From contig CM048841.1 of NCBI GenBank assembly GCA_026545765.1, positions 72,848,217-72,912,216 of the forward strand: 64,000 bases of DNA, read 5' to 3'. This DNA comes from Plantago major. Its lineage: Eukaryota; Streptophyta; Magnoliopsida; Lamiales; Plantaginaceae. Shown piece by piece: positions 10,673-22,006 of the stretch. Within the stretch, counting starts at the first letter, position 1; each line of letters begins with the position of its first letter. The notes below the pieces were generated by a model. The model had not been told where the DNA came from and searched no databases. It worked only from the letters and a program-made list of their open reading frames with translations. The position numbers and the translations under genes were made by a program.

Positions 10673-10676
10673 GCAC
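10621..10676. repeat. (AT)n/(AC)n microsatellite
   Basis: About 40 bp of alternating AT followed by a short ACAC tract. The preceding stretch, 10363-10620, is AT-rich and holds nothing recognisable. Confidence 0.95.
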
Positions 10677-10689
10677 TCAAGAATCAAGA

Positions 10690-11430
10690 TATGATATATG
10701 ATAAAAAAAAAATGCTTTACCTTCGAGACACCTGCTGATGTTCCCACCTTCACAAACCACCACCTTTCCCCTCAGATGCAAGTCATTCAGTGAACCAGGT
10801 AGGCAATATTTTGCATCTTTAACATATGCGACACACATCGTCGTCTTCTGAGAAATATTGCTTGGACGAAAGGAATACTGGCCACGAAATATTGCTCGCA
10901 CCCACCGTCAATAACCATGTCCATTTCCACAAAATTTCCAGTACACTAGATGTATGGCTGCCATGTCCAACCACATCTAATTGAGTATGGTCTACATCGA
11001 AAAAACGAGCTCCTATTAGTTTGTTGTTCCATGAATTGGTGTGGTTTAGTTGACACAACCTTCCACCTGGATGGTGGAGGTGGCATCCTTTCATCTATAA
11101 AAGAAGGGGTGGTCCTGGGCGATCCCGGAGTCCAAAACACCTATCATGATTCCCTCCCCATAACTCGACCGGTGCCAAACACCAACATCCAGAGCTAAGC
11201 CTAGAAAGGCAGGAGAGCGAGTAGTATGCAAGGAAAAGGTTCTCTCGTTGAGCGGAGAGAAACCAATCCTCGTCTTTGAGATTGTTCGCCTCCTCTTCGG
11301 TCAAATTGGCGATAAATCCGGGAAAAATATGGTTATAGTGATAAAGTATAGCCGGAGGAAGGTTAGATATATTGTGTGTTTGCTTCACATGTACAATGTA
11401 CATATGAGAATTAGAGGAGAATGCTAGATC
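10690..11430 (-). pseudogene. Subtilisin-like serine protease (SBT family) pseudogene
   Basis: On the minus strand the pieces follow subtilase order but in different frames. First comes the inhibitor I9 propeptide (MYIVHVKQTHN, then FIANLTEEEANNLKDEDWF, about 11410-11280). Next are relics of the catalytic Asp region (LRDRPGPP and PSFIDERMPPPPSRWK, about 11140-11060). The catalytic His region follows (NNKLIGARFF, VGHGSHTSS, about 11020-10940). The frame then jumps to the protease-associated domain (YCLPGSLNDL, RGKVVVCEGG, about 10800-10740). The catalytic Ser domain is missing, and sequence between the His motif and the PA domain is deleted. Plant subtilases are about 750 aa secreted proteases. 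This is a truncated, frameshifted relic. Confidence 0.85.
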
Positions 11431-12721
11431 TGCATGATCATAGTGACCAGCACAATAAATTTCATTGTTGCAAACAATTTTTTCTTTATATTGGTGTGAT
11501 GAACTGATGATCAATTCATCAATTGTGGTGTGGCATGGTTTCATTATTCCATGCATTATTGCCCTTTGTAAATGGTAATAAAACCATGAAGATGCTTTTA
11601 AAAGTTGAATCGATAAATTTTTTAAAATACACTTGTACAATTGTTTTACATTGTCAGAGTCTCCAATGTGTAGGTTGTTAACTAAGCATGCAATAAAAGT
11701 CATTAAGGAGGTTGAAGAAACCAGGCAGTACAATTTTCTCCCATTTATTTATCATTTTTTACAATTATGTAAATTATTTTATTATATTAAAATACATGTT
11801 AAACTGAAATTTTGTAACGGGGTCTGATATTTCTTCCAAAATTTTTAGATAAATTAATTTAAAAACATGACTAGACTCTAACTATGGTTAAAGTTAAAAT
11901 GTTGGAAAAATAAGAAAATATAAAAAGAATTAGATGAGTTGACATTTGTCAAAATTTGGAGAAGGTGTACTAGTGGAGAACCCCTAGCATCAAAGAAACC
12001 GTTTATTTGGATATCATTTTTTGATTATTTAAAGTAATCATATATCCGTAAGCTATTATTTAAAAGTTACGCATATATGTTAAAAATTAAAAACAGATCT
12101 TGTGTCAGTGAGAAATTAGTGTTCTAAGTCGAGAGTTTAGAAGATTAGTTCCATATTTGAACGTGAACAACCATCAAGATCAACCATGAAAGGTGAGTGT
12201 GAGCAGGGTTGTCAAACTTTAAATGATGTTACTTCTCTACATGAATTTTTTATTTAACTAATATATATATATACTCACTTTTAAGTTTGCAAACATGTGA
12301 TATTTGTAATTAAATATGAAATGTTTATAATTAAATATGTGTTGTTTATTCGTCTCTTCGATGGATAGATGGTTTCTCGCAACACCTGCTCAATTTAGGA
12401 GTACAAATTATAATAACCTACACTAACATTGTCTTAAAATAGTTGAGAGGCGAATGTTCTCACAAATAACAGCTGTTTGTCCCCCGAACTCGACATAATT
12501 TATATTGTCGACTTCGAGTCAAAAGTTTCGAATTTAACTTGTACTAAAATGGATTTGCGCAACACAAAGTTTTTCTGAATAGAAAGACAACCAATTTGTC
12601 TTGAATCATGATTTTGATGATCTCAAATTCAGTTGGACGCATAAAACAAGTTCAACTCCAAGAACATCCCACACGTGTTAGAGAATTCTATCTATCCTAT
12701 GGTACTCGCATCCCGCATCCG
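11431..12721. other. Intergenic, no recognised feature
   Basis: The minus-strand frame that carries the subtilase propeptide stays open upstream to about 11733, but the translated residues match nothing I recognise. From about 11830 the sequence is AT-rich with no supported gene, RNA or terminal repeat. Confidence 0.5.
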
Positions 12722-13102
12722 TTAAATAACTTGGCAGAGCGTGGAACATCTTGCTATTAATCGCTCAAAATCTTGTTCATCACAAGGGATTCTTAATACC
12801 CCTTCCTGCTCATACCCAAATTCTTCAGCTGACCTTTCCATCATAGCCATGAAATCAGGGAGCGATAAAAACTTCATCGGGATCACAAATCTCCGTAGCT
12901 CTGGTCCAACATACACAGCCATGAATCCTCGCGGGACTTGGTTTTGGCCCGCGGGCTGACCATCACTGAGCAGTCGAGAATGCTCTTCTTGCATGCTTCT
13001 TGCAAAAGCACCTTTAGATCTTCTCCCAGGAATACGCAGAGATTGTCTCGGGGCCAGTTTCACGACTTGGCATGCCATGTTCTTCATTTTTCTTGAAGTC
13101 AT
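12722..13102 (-). CDS. SAUR-family auxin-responsive protein
   Basis: An intronless 126-aa frame. The central block VPRGFMAVYVGPELRRFVIP, followed by FLSLPDFMAMMERSAEEFGYEQEG and LRIPCDEQDFERLI, is the SAUR (small auxin-up RNA) domain at about residues 57-117. The N-terminus is basic and variable, as usual for the family. SAURs promote cell expansion, in several cases by inhibiting PP2C.D phosphatases and so keeping plasma-membrane H+-ATPases active. The first ATG gives MTSRKMKNMACQ; the second Met at residue 6 is also possible. Length and lack of introns are typical. The subgroup was not assigned. Expression is probably hormone-controlled by family analogy, though no AuxRE was identified with confidence. 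Confidence 0.93.
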   Translation of the reverse strand: MTSRKMKNMACQVVKLAPRQSLRIPGRRSKGAFARSMQEEHSRLLSDGQPAGQNQVPRGFMAVYVGPELRRFVIPMKFLSLPDFMAMMERSAEEFGYEQEGVLRIPCDEQDFERLIARCSTLCQVI

Positions 13103-13821
13103 GATAATATTATGTAGCGATTACAGCAATTAATTGTGGGAAACAAGAGGATGTATATCCTCAGAAAAAAAAAATGCTTGCCAAGGAAAAATAAACAAGA
13201 ATGCAATGACTTTCCCTTGGAGGAAAAAACTACTACTCCAACAGAGGAAGACCCGAAAAAGAAAACATATTACCAATGGATGTGGCACACTAATTTAAAT
13301 CACCAGAAGTTGTTCTGATCAAGGAATGGTTTTCTTCACTACATATCTATGTGATGCTCTAACGGTTGGCTGAATTTTATTTATTACCGCGACATATTAG
13401 GAGAATCAAGTATTTTACAACGAATGTATACTAATTAAGGTCAGTTTCAGATCTTTGAAATTCGGATATACCCCATACTTTTGGGAGGATATCCATTTTT
13501 CATTTAGGCATTAACTAACGGATCACCTTCCTTTCAAGTTGGGAATTTTAGTTCAAAGGAACTTGTCAAACCTCGTCCTGTAATAGTATATACTGCATTT
13601 ACAACCATTGAGATCACATGGCGAATTTACTGACTAAACAGCATCTATTGACATATTATATCTGACTAATTTACCAGTTCAGTATCTCATATCTGACCTC
13701 TTATATACATGTAAACATCACCTTTTGATAAAGAAATGGTACAGGGTACCTTATGTATAACAAGATCAGGCAAAACTTCAAACTCCGGCGACACTTTTTA
13801 TTCCAAACCTCTAAACAGCAG
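13103..13821. other. Intergenic between the SAUR gene and the TPR gene
   Basis: This stretch contains the upstream region of the SAUR gene and, on its right, the probable 3' UTR of the TPR gene. No distinct element, RNA gene or extra reading frame could be supported. Confidence 0.5.
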
Positions 13822-16800
13822 TCATCGGGAATATTTGTCCACCAGTGACTTCGCTTTATCTGGTGCAAAGAACCGTGCCTGTCACAGCAGCGGCAAGCTT
13901 TAATATATGCAGCAATAGAATGGCATGGGAGAATGTTGGATTGATGTTAAGTGCAGTTTAAAAGTAAGCATCACACTGAGACTGAAGAATCAAGAAAGTA
14001 CAATTGTAGATGTGAACAAACAGTGCTAGAGATCCTGTGACATGAAATTGTATTTGAAAAGCAGATTTCTGTGGTCAAATTAAGCAATATTTACCACCAG
14101 CAACTAAAAAGAAGCAATGGACACAAAAACATAGAAAAGAAGGTTGGTTTAAACTCTTATTATTCGACCAGAAACAAGTAGTCTCTACTGCATAAACATC
14201 CTCTATGCATCACTAAGAGGTTACAAAGAAAAGTCGGCTATTATACCTGTATAAACATCCTCTCTGCATCACCTACACTTCCATTCTCCTTCAATATAAT
14301 GCCCTGAAGAAATGACAATGCTGATGGTTAGTAGTCTCTATATGTTTTACAATAGCGAGATGTTTGTAGGTGTATAGGGTGTTAAAAAGGAAATACAGAA
14401 TCATTTAGCAATCTTTAAACTATAGCCACTTCAACTTATTATAATAAGAAATCCTGCAATGTTCCATTGAATAACATATATAGATATAAGAGCATTGTTG
14501 TGAATAGTAATATTCAGCTAGAAGATCGGTAAAAAATGGCTCTGTTAAACTTATTTTTACAGAATAATCACAGTGATTCCTTTTAAGTTCCGCACCCAGC
14601 ACTTATTTTGCAAGTCTTAACTAGGAGTCTAGGAGGGCTGTCAAAAAGGTATTGACCCAGCTCAAAGTATTACCAGGACAAGCCTCCCCTTGATAAATAT
14701 ACGTTAGGTCAAGCTTACTCTTTCAGTTATTTCCATATTTTGCTCTGATATTTGGCAACGTTCTACTTGTGTCATACATCATCACTTATCGAATGGACAT
14801 CCACATACTCTAAAGTCTAAACATACCACAGTTGGTGTTTATCATGATCAAGATTGTGATCATGTTGTTGCACATAATCTAGAGAAATAGTTTGTGACTA
14901 GCGACCAATCTTATTCAAATAAAAACATCTGTACATTGTTGACAAAAGAATAAGAACTTATGACCCATGGAAATAGTTGCAAGTAACAACAATCTGAGCA
15001 CGTCTCTTATACGAGTGATTTGATCTATATGATTTGATCTATTTTCACACATCACGAATTCCAATGATAATAACTCTAATACTTTAAAATCTATTTCAAA
15101 AGTTACCCTATCGAATAGACAGAAATTAACAAGTCAGAAACTTCTGCACTAAGGGCATGAGTATGTACCGGAAAAATACATGTCAGAGATCAACATAGTT
15201 TTGAATAGGTATCATGTGAAGAGAATTATATTTTACTGATAAGCAATCACATGCAGCTGACCATCTGATTATGCTTAAAGAAGAATAAAGAGTGAAAGAA
15301 CCTTGGCCAAGTAACCCCTGAAATCATCAGGGTGGCTAGCGATAAGTTGATCATAAACAGATACTGCATCACTTATGTGGCCCCAATCAGAATAAGCTTT
15401 TCCAAGAAGTAAGTCAACCTGAAAATGAACAACTAGAATCAAGCATGAAACAAGATATGCATCATACAGTATCTCCGGTCCGGTGGTTCAATGAATGAGT
15501 AATATGTAGTATAAAATTGTACATAACATAGAAGTTACAACTAAACTATCTGCTGGTGCTTGAACTTGCAAGTATATTGCATCGGGAACTCACTTGAATG
15601 GGATCCACCTCCACTCCCATTTCAGCTGTGCTACTGGCTGCTGTGTCAGTATTGCCACTAGATTTTTCTTTATTCAGGCGATCACGAGACGCCAGAAGCA
15701 GTTGAACAGCCTAAGTGGGAAGTAAATTCTATTATGTGCGTATCACTTTTAAATATAAAACCATTGAGGAAATAAATGAAACAAGCGGTATACTATTTAA
15801 GAACTAGTTGGAGTAGCATCAGTCAGACTCGCTCATTGGCCCATCCTGATTTCATTTGTAGGTAGGGCCAGATTACTACAAAATTATTCATATAACCCCG
15901 GACAATTTCAAAGTCGATAGATTTCTTCGACAATATAACTACCTCATCAGGCTTTTTCGCAGCCAGCAAAGCATTTGTATGACCACGGAGGATTTCAAAG
16001 TCCATAGATCTTGACACCTGCAAGAAAGACAAACACAGTATTCAGAAATTTGGGGAAATATTACCTGAACTAGAAGGGAGTCACAAATCCTAGAAGGTGT
16101 TTGGACATGCCAAAGTTCTATCACAGTTGAACCGGTCGGTTCAGTCCAGGTTCGAAAACCATGTCTAATTTACCATGAGTCTATATTGCTATGCACTAAC
16201 CTTTTCGGCGCTTTTATAAGCAACAGTGCTTCCTGCATAATCTTTGAGCTCATATTTGACTTCACCTAGCAAGCGAAAAGCTTCAGGATCACTTGGTCTT
16301 AGCTGAAGATAAAAGTCAGCAAATTTAGAAACACAAATACCATGTATGAGGTCATAATTAATTATACCTAAAAAATCATGATAAAGATTGATGCTCAAGT
16401 AATAACAAACCTCTGTCAACTTTTCAAGGAATGCAGAAGCTTTGTTATAATCTCTCATTTCAGTTAAGGTCACTGCAGCTCCCTGCAGAAAATAACAGTT
16501 TAAATAAAGATAAAAGGGTTGATACAGATGATAAGAAGTCTGAAAGTATACTTCAACTCCGTGCAACATATACCTATACTAAGCTGAAGAAAAATGAAAT
16601 ATCATTTACTTCTGTACAGTTCTCCCCATCAAAGTGAGCTGTACTTGACACAGAATCTGTTTAATATGTTCAAAAGGAGGTTACTATATTTTTAACGTAC
16701 ATAAGAAGCTTATTAGACTCCACTGAGGATTAGTTTTCCCTAGAACAAACGTTAGGGATCTGAGCCAATATCATGAAACCTATTTTATGGGAACTACCTA

Positions 16801-19039
16801 TGAAAATATCTTGATACTGAACAAACCAGCTAGGATATTATATCAAGGCTAGGTTTATGCTTGGTCAAGGACGACACAGTACTAGAGTTGGATATAGCAA
16901 TTAGCGCATGCGTTCAAGATTAGCCCACACAACTATCATATTCACCATACCAGATTGAATCTTGATAGCGTAAATCAGACATGGAATCTGACTTATCGAA
17001 AGAAAGCATCTACCATTGCCGCATTGTTCACTATGGTGTTACACAAAATGAACTGCATCAGTAGGGAATGATCAGATTCAGACTGTCTCAAGATTACAAG
17101 ATGTGTTTGGCTTGATTGGAAGGATATGTGTGTTTGGCCTGAGAAAACAGATACTAAATTTTTTTAAAGATATTGGTAGGTAGGCCGAAACATGCATGAC
17201 TTACAGATCAAGTCTTTATTATGTAGAAATAAAACTAGTAGGGAGAAAAGCCATAGGTATACAATAGGGATGAAACTGAAGCCAGAATTTAATCAAGTGA
17301 CTTCAAAGGATACCAACTCATGCGATTTCTATAGAACATAATAGTGGGTCACACCAGGACTAGTGACACTTGACAGTGAGAGCGACTTACTTCAAGAGCA
17401 GTGGAATCTTCAGGGGAGAGAGCAAGTGTTTCCTCAAACTGCATCAGCCTTTTCTGGCAAACCAAAAAAAAATTCAAAATAGCTCGAGCATTGAGACATG
17501 TACTGTAAGCAATCAAACAGAGTGTGCTGCATCAACCAAAGGAAGCTATCTTTCATGTAGACGGAAAATAATTGCGAAAAAACATGATATTTGAGAGCAA
17601 AAGTTATCTATAAAAACCCCAAAATAAGAATAATCACAAAGCAAAAGAGACATTTAGGCTTTATTGCCTTGAAAACTATTATAAACTGAAACACACATAC
17701 ACACACAAATAAAAACAATTAGATGTTCACAAACTTAGTGTTTACCTCCCAAGTAAAATATGACAAAATGAAAAAAATTGTAAAACTAACCTCAAGAATT
17801 GCTCTTTCTTCGGGTGATATTTTAACGGCCACTGCCTCCTCTGTAGGGCTAATGCTGGAATTATAGAGAAAATATATAATTAAAAAATCCCATACCTGAC
17901 ACTGAATAGAAGATTTTTTGCAATTCTTAAAACCAGGATTGAGGGTAAACATGATGTGAGATCAACTAGCTCCACGGGGTTTTTGCATGACTATGGACAC
18001 AAAGCTTAACTACTAGAATTTCTATCTGTAACCATGCATAATGATCTGTAAGGCAATAAAAGCCTATTGGTTAAAAAGCTCTTGCAAACACTCCCCTACA
18101 GTTTATTCCGACACATGTAGTCCAGAACATTTGACTATCATCCAGTATAAGGAGGATAGGTTAACAATAATAATACAATGTAGAATGCGCTCACAATCAA
18201 GCCGTACCTTCCAGAAGGGAGAAAGTCCCCAAGAGCAAAAACCAAGCCAAACACAACAACTGCAACTCCTACTCCAATCTACCAGATTCCATTCTAAAAT
18301 ACGGTGAATCAGAAATCACTAGATAACTCAATAAACTCTCAAAAAGACTACAAACTTGCAGCGGGACAAATGATCAATATTACCTTCGTCCCCAGCCCAA
18401 TCGTTTTACTGTTGGTCTCTGGAGGAGCATCATAATCAATTGCCCCATACTGCTTCACCTCCTCCGTCTTTTTCTGCTCAAGCGCGGACCTAAAAATTTC
18501 ACACAACATTCATCTTCAGCACGAACACGTTGCGAGCTAGCAAGTACCAAATTAACAATCAAAATCCGTTTCAAGCAACACACATTACTTTTTAACAGCT
18601 TGCAGGCGCTCCTCGAACTCAAGGTCACTGAACGAGGCTGTCGAGCCCAAACCTGGAGCTTCTGTATGCACACAACAGAGAAAATTAACCAAAATAAATA
18701 CGTGGATAGTGCGAAAAATGAATGACTTACGATTAGGAGCAGTTGGAGGAGATTTTCGAGGCGGCGATTTCGATTTCCTGCAAAATTCGATGAGAGTATC
18801 AGGAAATGTCGAAATGATGACGCGAGAAACATAGAATGAGCGTTAACTAGGGATTACTTGTTGTCAGGAGTAGCTGATTTGGGGCCAAAACCTCGGTTGG
18901 GCGTTGAAGAATCCGAACACTTGATAATCCGTTTACGATAGTTAGGGATGATGAGAGTGGTAAAGGAATGAGATGGTTTGGTACGGTAGAGATGAGGATG
19001 AAGAGAGCCAGTTGCAACAGCAGCACCAGGAGAAGCCAT
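13822..19039 (-). CDS. Chloroplast-targeted, membrane-anchored TPR protein (14 exons, 400 aa)
   Basis: Exons (high to low): 19039-18858, 18777-18731, 18661-18589, 18489-18384, 18278-18208, 17854-17791, 17453-17391, 16482-16411, 16302-16201, 16017-15943, 15710-15594, 15418-15302, 14303-14247, 13878-13822. All junctions are GT-AG and phases agree throughout. The first ~45 residues are Ser/Thr/Arg-rich with few acids, like a plastid transit peptide. A Val-rich segment at about 137-156 (GVGVAVVVFGLVFALG) is a likely membrane span. Residues ~180-400 are TPR-like helical pairs, including ALSPEDSTALEGAAV, RPSDPEAFRLLGEVKYELKDY and ASHPDDFRGYLAKG. The last exons, with ERMFIQARFFAPDKAK, match a conserved plant TPR-like family of undefined function. 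A scaffold role at thylakoid or envelope is inferred. An upstream in-frame TTG is not a start. Confidence 0.9.
15885..15932 (-). pseudogene. Degenerate copy of exon 10 inside the following intron of the TPR gene
   Basis: Reading through the donor site of exon 10 (15943) stays open in the same frame. It yields SKKSIDFEIVRGYMN, which aligns with SRSMDFEILRGHTN at the start of exon 10 (16017-15976). At the DNA level GACTTTGAAAT is shared exactly and the flanks are similar. This looks like a partial internal exon duplication. No good AG acceptor directly precedes it, so it is probably a relic rather than a used alternative exon. A read-through transcript would encode both copies before stopping at about 15823. 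Confidence 0.7.
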
Positions 19040-19552
19040 AGCCAACTGATAAGAAGCTGCAAAAAAGCTTATCGTTGGACTGGTTAGTTTGCCATAGAAA
19101 GTCCTTGCTTATTAACGTTGTTGAAATAATTGCCCCATTTTACGTTAGAGTAACTTTTTTTTTTTTTTCCCTTCTACAAACCGTATCTCCGATAGACTAA
19201 ATTAAACATCACATTTTTGTGACATACACTAAAACGGCATGTTTAATTAAAAACATTTCATGTTAATAAATACTTATAATGCAGGTTTATTATACACACA
19301 ATGTTTGAAATTTAACAAATGTTTTGTATAAAAATATACGATGTTGAATTGATCTCTTTGATAGACGATCTCTTAAAAAAGTTTGTGAAAATTTAAGAGA
19401 CCTCTCTTAGAGAGAGACATAAGAGACCAACTTATAGTAATTATAAAAACCCCCAAACCACAAAAGCTAACTACTAAAAACCCCCAAACCACAAAAGCTA
19501 GCTACGGGTTCCTTAAAATTACTAGATGAATAAATGGTTGCACACAAATTAC
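19040..19552. other. Upstream/intergenic region with a 31-bp direct repeat
   Basis: This contains the 5' flank of the TPR gene. At about 19444-19504 the unit AAAAACCCCCAAACCACAAA plus AGCTA is repeated twice in tandem. No promoter element is assigned with confidence. Confidence 0.6.
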
Positions 19553-19554
19553 TA

Positions 19555-19811
19555 CTCCCTCCGTCCCAGATCAAATGTCCTGTTTTGACTTTTTAAGGTC
19601 AACAAATTTAAACTTTGACTACATATTAATTTTAAACCGTAATAATAAAATGTTTCAGTAAATTATATATTGACAATTTCAGAAGTAAAGTTTCATTATA
19701 CAATTTAATTGGTCATTTTACATTTACGGTTTGTGAGTAATTCATAGTCGAAGTTGAAGTTTGTTGACTGTAAAAAGTCAAAACAGGACATTTGATCTGG
19801 AACGGAAGGAG
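19555..19811. mobile_element. Stowaway-like MITE with long inverted repeats
   Basis: The element begins CTCCCTCCGTCCCAGATCAA and ends with its near-complement (TTGATCTGGAACGGAAGGAG in antisense sense order), so the termini pair over about 50 bp (…ATGTCCTGTTTTGACTTTTT…). TA flanks both sides (19553-19554 and 19812-19813), as for Tc1/mariner-type MITEs. The transcript would fold into a long hairpin. There is no coding sequence. Confidence 0.85.
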
Positions 19812-19847
19812 TAAATGAATAAGATGTTCGAAACTGAATACACAATA

Positions 19848-20125
19848 TTAGAAACATTACAAGGATCATTAGAAACATTACAAGGATTAGTAGGAAGATT
19901 ACAAGGATATATGTAAACAATATAATAATGATTAATGAACATCTCGACATGGGTTGAGTAAAATCTCGCGGATCTTGATCGGTAGCCCGACATAGATCAG
20001 GAGATTTAGAAACACAATAGTAGTAATGGGAAATAAAATCACCAACATTACAATGATCAATAGAAACATTACCAGGATTATTAGAAACATTATAAGAATC
20101 GTTATAAATATTACAATGATTTGTT
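19848..20125. repeat. ~21-bp minisatellite (AGAAACATTACAAGGAT type)
   Basis: Imperfect units of ATTAGAAACATTACAAGGAT recur at about 19848-19910 and again at about 20040-20120, separated by unique sequence. Low-complexity frames on the minus strand here are shadows of the repeat. Confidence 0.75.
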
Positions 20126-20246
20126 GTCATTAGTTTTTGTAAAAATATTGGTAAATGGTCCGAAATCCGCATAACTTACTAAACCCGACTCAAATGATTC
20201 GTAATTTTTTCAAAAATCATGGTAAATTGCAAACTATTCCTTCCTT

Positions 20247-20368
20247 TTTTTTTTGGATGACATTGGAAACCTCACTGCATTCTCAAGGCATCGATTGACA
20301 CCCACATACTTAATCTTCATGTAAGAGGATATTATCCTCCCTTTTAACCAACTGAACCACCCTTCCGG
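20247..20368 (-). mobile_element. SINE-like element, ~122 bp, with 14-bp target duplication
   Basis: Exact direct repeats ACTATTCCTTCCTT flank the element at 20233-20246 and 20369-20382. On the minus strand it starts CCGGAAGGGTGGTTCAGTTG, which resembles a tRNA-derived A box (GGTTCAGTTGG). It ends in a short A-run (T run 20247-20254 on +). A weak B-box-like GTCAATCGATGCC lies internally. The size, A-tail and long target duplication fit a SINE mobilised by LINE machinery. Its family was not identified. Confidence 0.8.
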
Positions 20369-20629
20369 ACTATTCCTTCCTTATTGTGTCTCCATAAAAA
20401 TTTGATCTTTTCTAAGACTTTGGGTATTCACAATACCACTCCCATGGCCATATGGAAGAGAGAGTTTCAAATAAGATATGTCAAATGTAAAATCAAATAA
20501 AACTCGAGGACTACAACTGCAGAAACTCCCAAAGTAAGGGGCAAAAGTATGAACCCTCCAAATTAATTTATCATTCAGATCCTTTCTCTACCCGCCTTAT
20601 CCACTGCTAAAACCCAAGCAAGCAAGCAG

Positions 20630-20637
20630 TAGGGTTT
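20630..20637 (-). promoter_or_regulatory. Telo-box (AAACCCTA) in the 5' leader
   Basis: TAGGGTTT on + is the complement of AAACCCTA, a motif common near transcription starts of plant housekeeping and translation genes. It lies 80 bp before the ATG at 20717. Function is inferred only. Confidence 0.4.
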
Positions 20638-20716
20638 TAAATTCATCATCATCATCTTCTTCTTCCCCAAATCAAAATTCCCAATCCCTAACCAGTCAAC
20701 TCAACCCAATCCAACA

Positions 20717-21118
20717 ATGGAGCAACCTTCACCACCACAAGACCCAACCACGAGCACCAAACCGAAGAAATCCAAGACCAAAAAGATGCCAAGCCCTCAG
20801 GAGCTGGTAACCCACTACGAGAACCAGGGAATGAACACTCAGGAGGCCTCGCACAAGGTCATTCAGGACTTGCAGGGCGCTCTTTTCCGAGTAATCTCCG
20901 CCAATCGTGGCCGGAAAGGCGGTGACTCGCCGGAAGTCGCCTCAGCGAAGCTGGACGCTATTCACGCGCGGTTGGTTCAGGTCGAAATGAAGGTCGATAC
21001 GAAGCCTAGTTATCCTCAGGCACTCGGTATCGGTGTGGCTTCGGTTGGATTGTGGAGTGGTGTTTGCCAGGTGTGGAGTGCTGTTAAACGGGTCACTTCT
21101 TATTCACCTGATTCTTAG
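20717..21118 (+). CDS. Small conserved plant protein of unknown function (133 aa)
   Basis: A single-exon frame with a normal plant leader: UTR rich in CATCATCATC/TTCTTC and CAACAATGG around the start. The N-terminal ~30 residues are Pro/Thr/Lys-rich and probably disordered. Residues ~27-90 look helical (PSPQELVTHYENQGMNTQEA, KVIQDLQGALFRVI, AKLDAIHARLVQVEMKVDTK). The C-terminus has a moderately hydrophobic segment (ALGIGVASVGLWSGVCQVW, about 101-120) that could be a membrane anchor. Codon use and GC content are clearly higher than the surroundings, supporting a real gene. I do not recognise a characterised domain and assign no function. Confidence 0.8.
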   Translation: MEQPSPPQDPTTSTKPKKSKTKKMPSPQELVTHYENQGMNTQEASHKVIQDLQGALFRVISANRGRKGGDSPEVASAKLDAIHARLVQVEMKVDTKPSYPQALGIGVASVGLWSGVCQVWSAVKRVTSYSPDS

Positions 21119-22006
21119 TAGTGTAGAGATTGCTTTATTGTGTTCTGATTCGTTTTGCTAGCTGGTATGATTATGAATTCTCTGTTTTTGAAGTCCCTGT
21201 GCAATGAGGAATTATAAAGTTGCGGCTTTTCTGGTGATGTGATTGTGTTTAACAGCTGTTACCTTCTTCCCAAGTGACCAAGATTTAGCATCAACTTTCT
21301 ATCATTTCATCATTGAGTGACTCTTTCGGAAAGGAAAAAAAACTGTTTTTTCTAGAATTAGGAAATTGTGTGAGTATGCCGAATACCTGTGGCTGGGAAT
21401 GGAAATGCAATTTATGGCGTCTGTAAGTCCGTTCGCCTGTGTGCGATTGTAGATGAAATGCATCGTGTTAGTCTTGTTTCTGGGCAGAAATGCATTGCAT
21501 CGTGTTAGTCTTGTTTCTGGGCAGAAATGCAGTCTCTATCGGAGCACATTTCATCTCTCAACATGAAGAAACTTCATGTGCATTTTCATTGTGCATTTAG
21601 CGTATGTGTTAAGTGACAAGTGCCGTATTACCTTACCAGTTACCAACAATGAGCATTGCATACTTACAGTAAAATCCATCTCTATAGGTATTTCAATGAT
21701 TTACTGACGACACTAAACCGCGAGTCTGTGCATATGTTTATGCTTTTCCCCTGGTTTGATGCTATGACAACATTAACAAATAACAAGTGTACTAGAAGAT
21801 ACCAAATCAACGATCTTTTGATTCCGCATGTTCTTTTTTAGGTACACGATGTGTTCTTCCACAAACAGTATTTCCCAGAAAGCTAAGAGTTCTATAAGCC
21901 GAAATCAAAATGCTTCTGTACATTAGGCTAGTAACACTATTAAGAAAACACTGAGCTACATATTTACAGTAGAGTAGTACTACTGTTCTACATCTACTTC
22001 AACCTT
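21119..22006. other. 3' flank and convergent intergenic region with a 37-bp tandem duplication
   Basis: This spans the 3' UTRs of the convergent genes on either side. TGCATCGTGTTAGTCTTGTT plus TCTGGGCAGAAA is present twice, starting at 21459 and 21496 (37-bp period). Nothing else was recognised. Confidence 0.65.

Noticed and set aside
11095..11733. 212-codon minus-strand frame taken as a whole gene
   Set aside because: Only its C-terminal half matches the subtilase propeptide. The frame then goes astray at the catalytic region, so it is part of a pseudogene.
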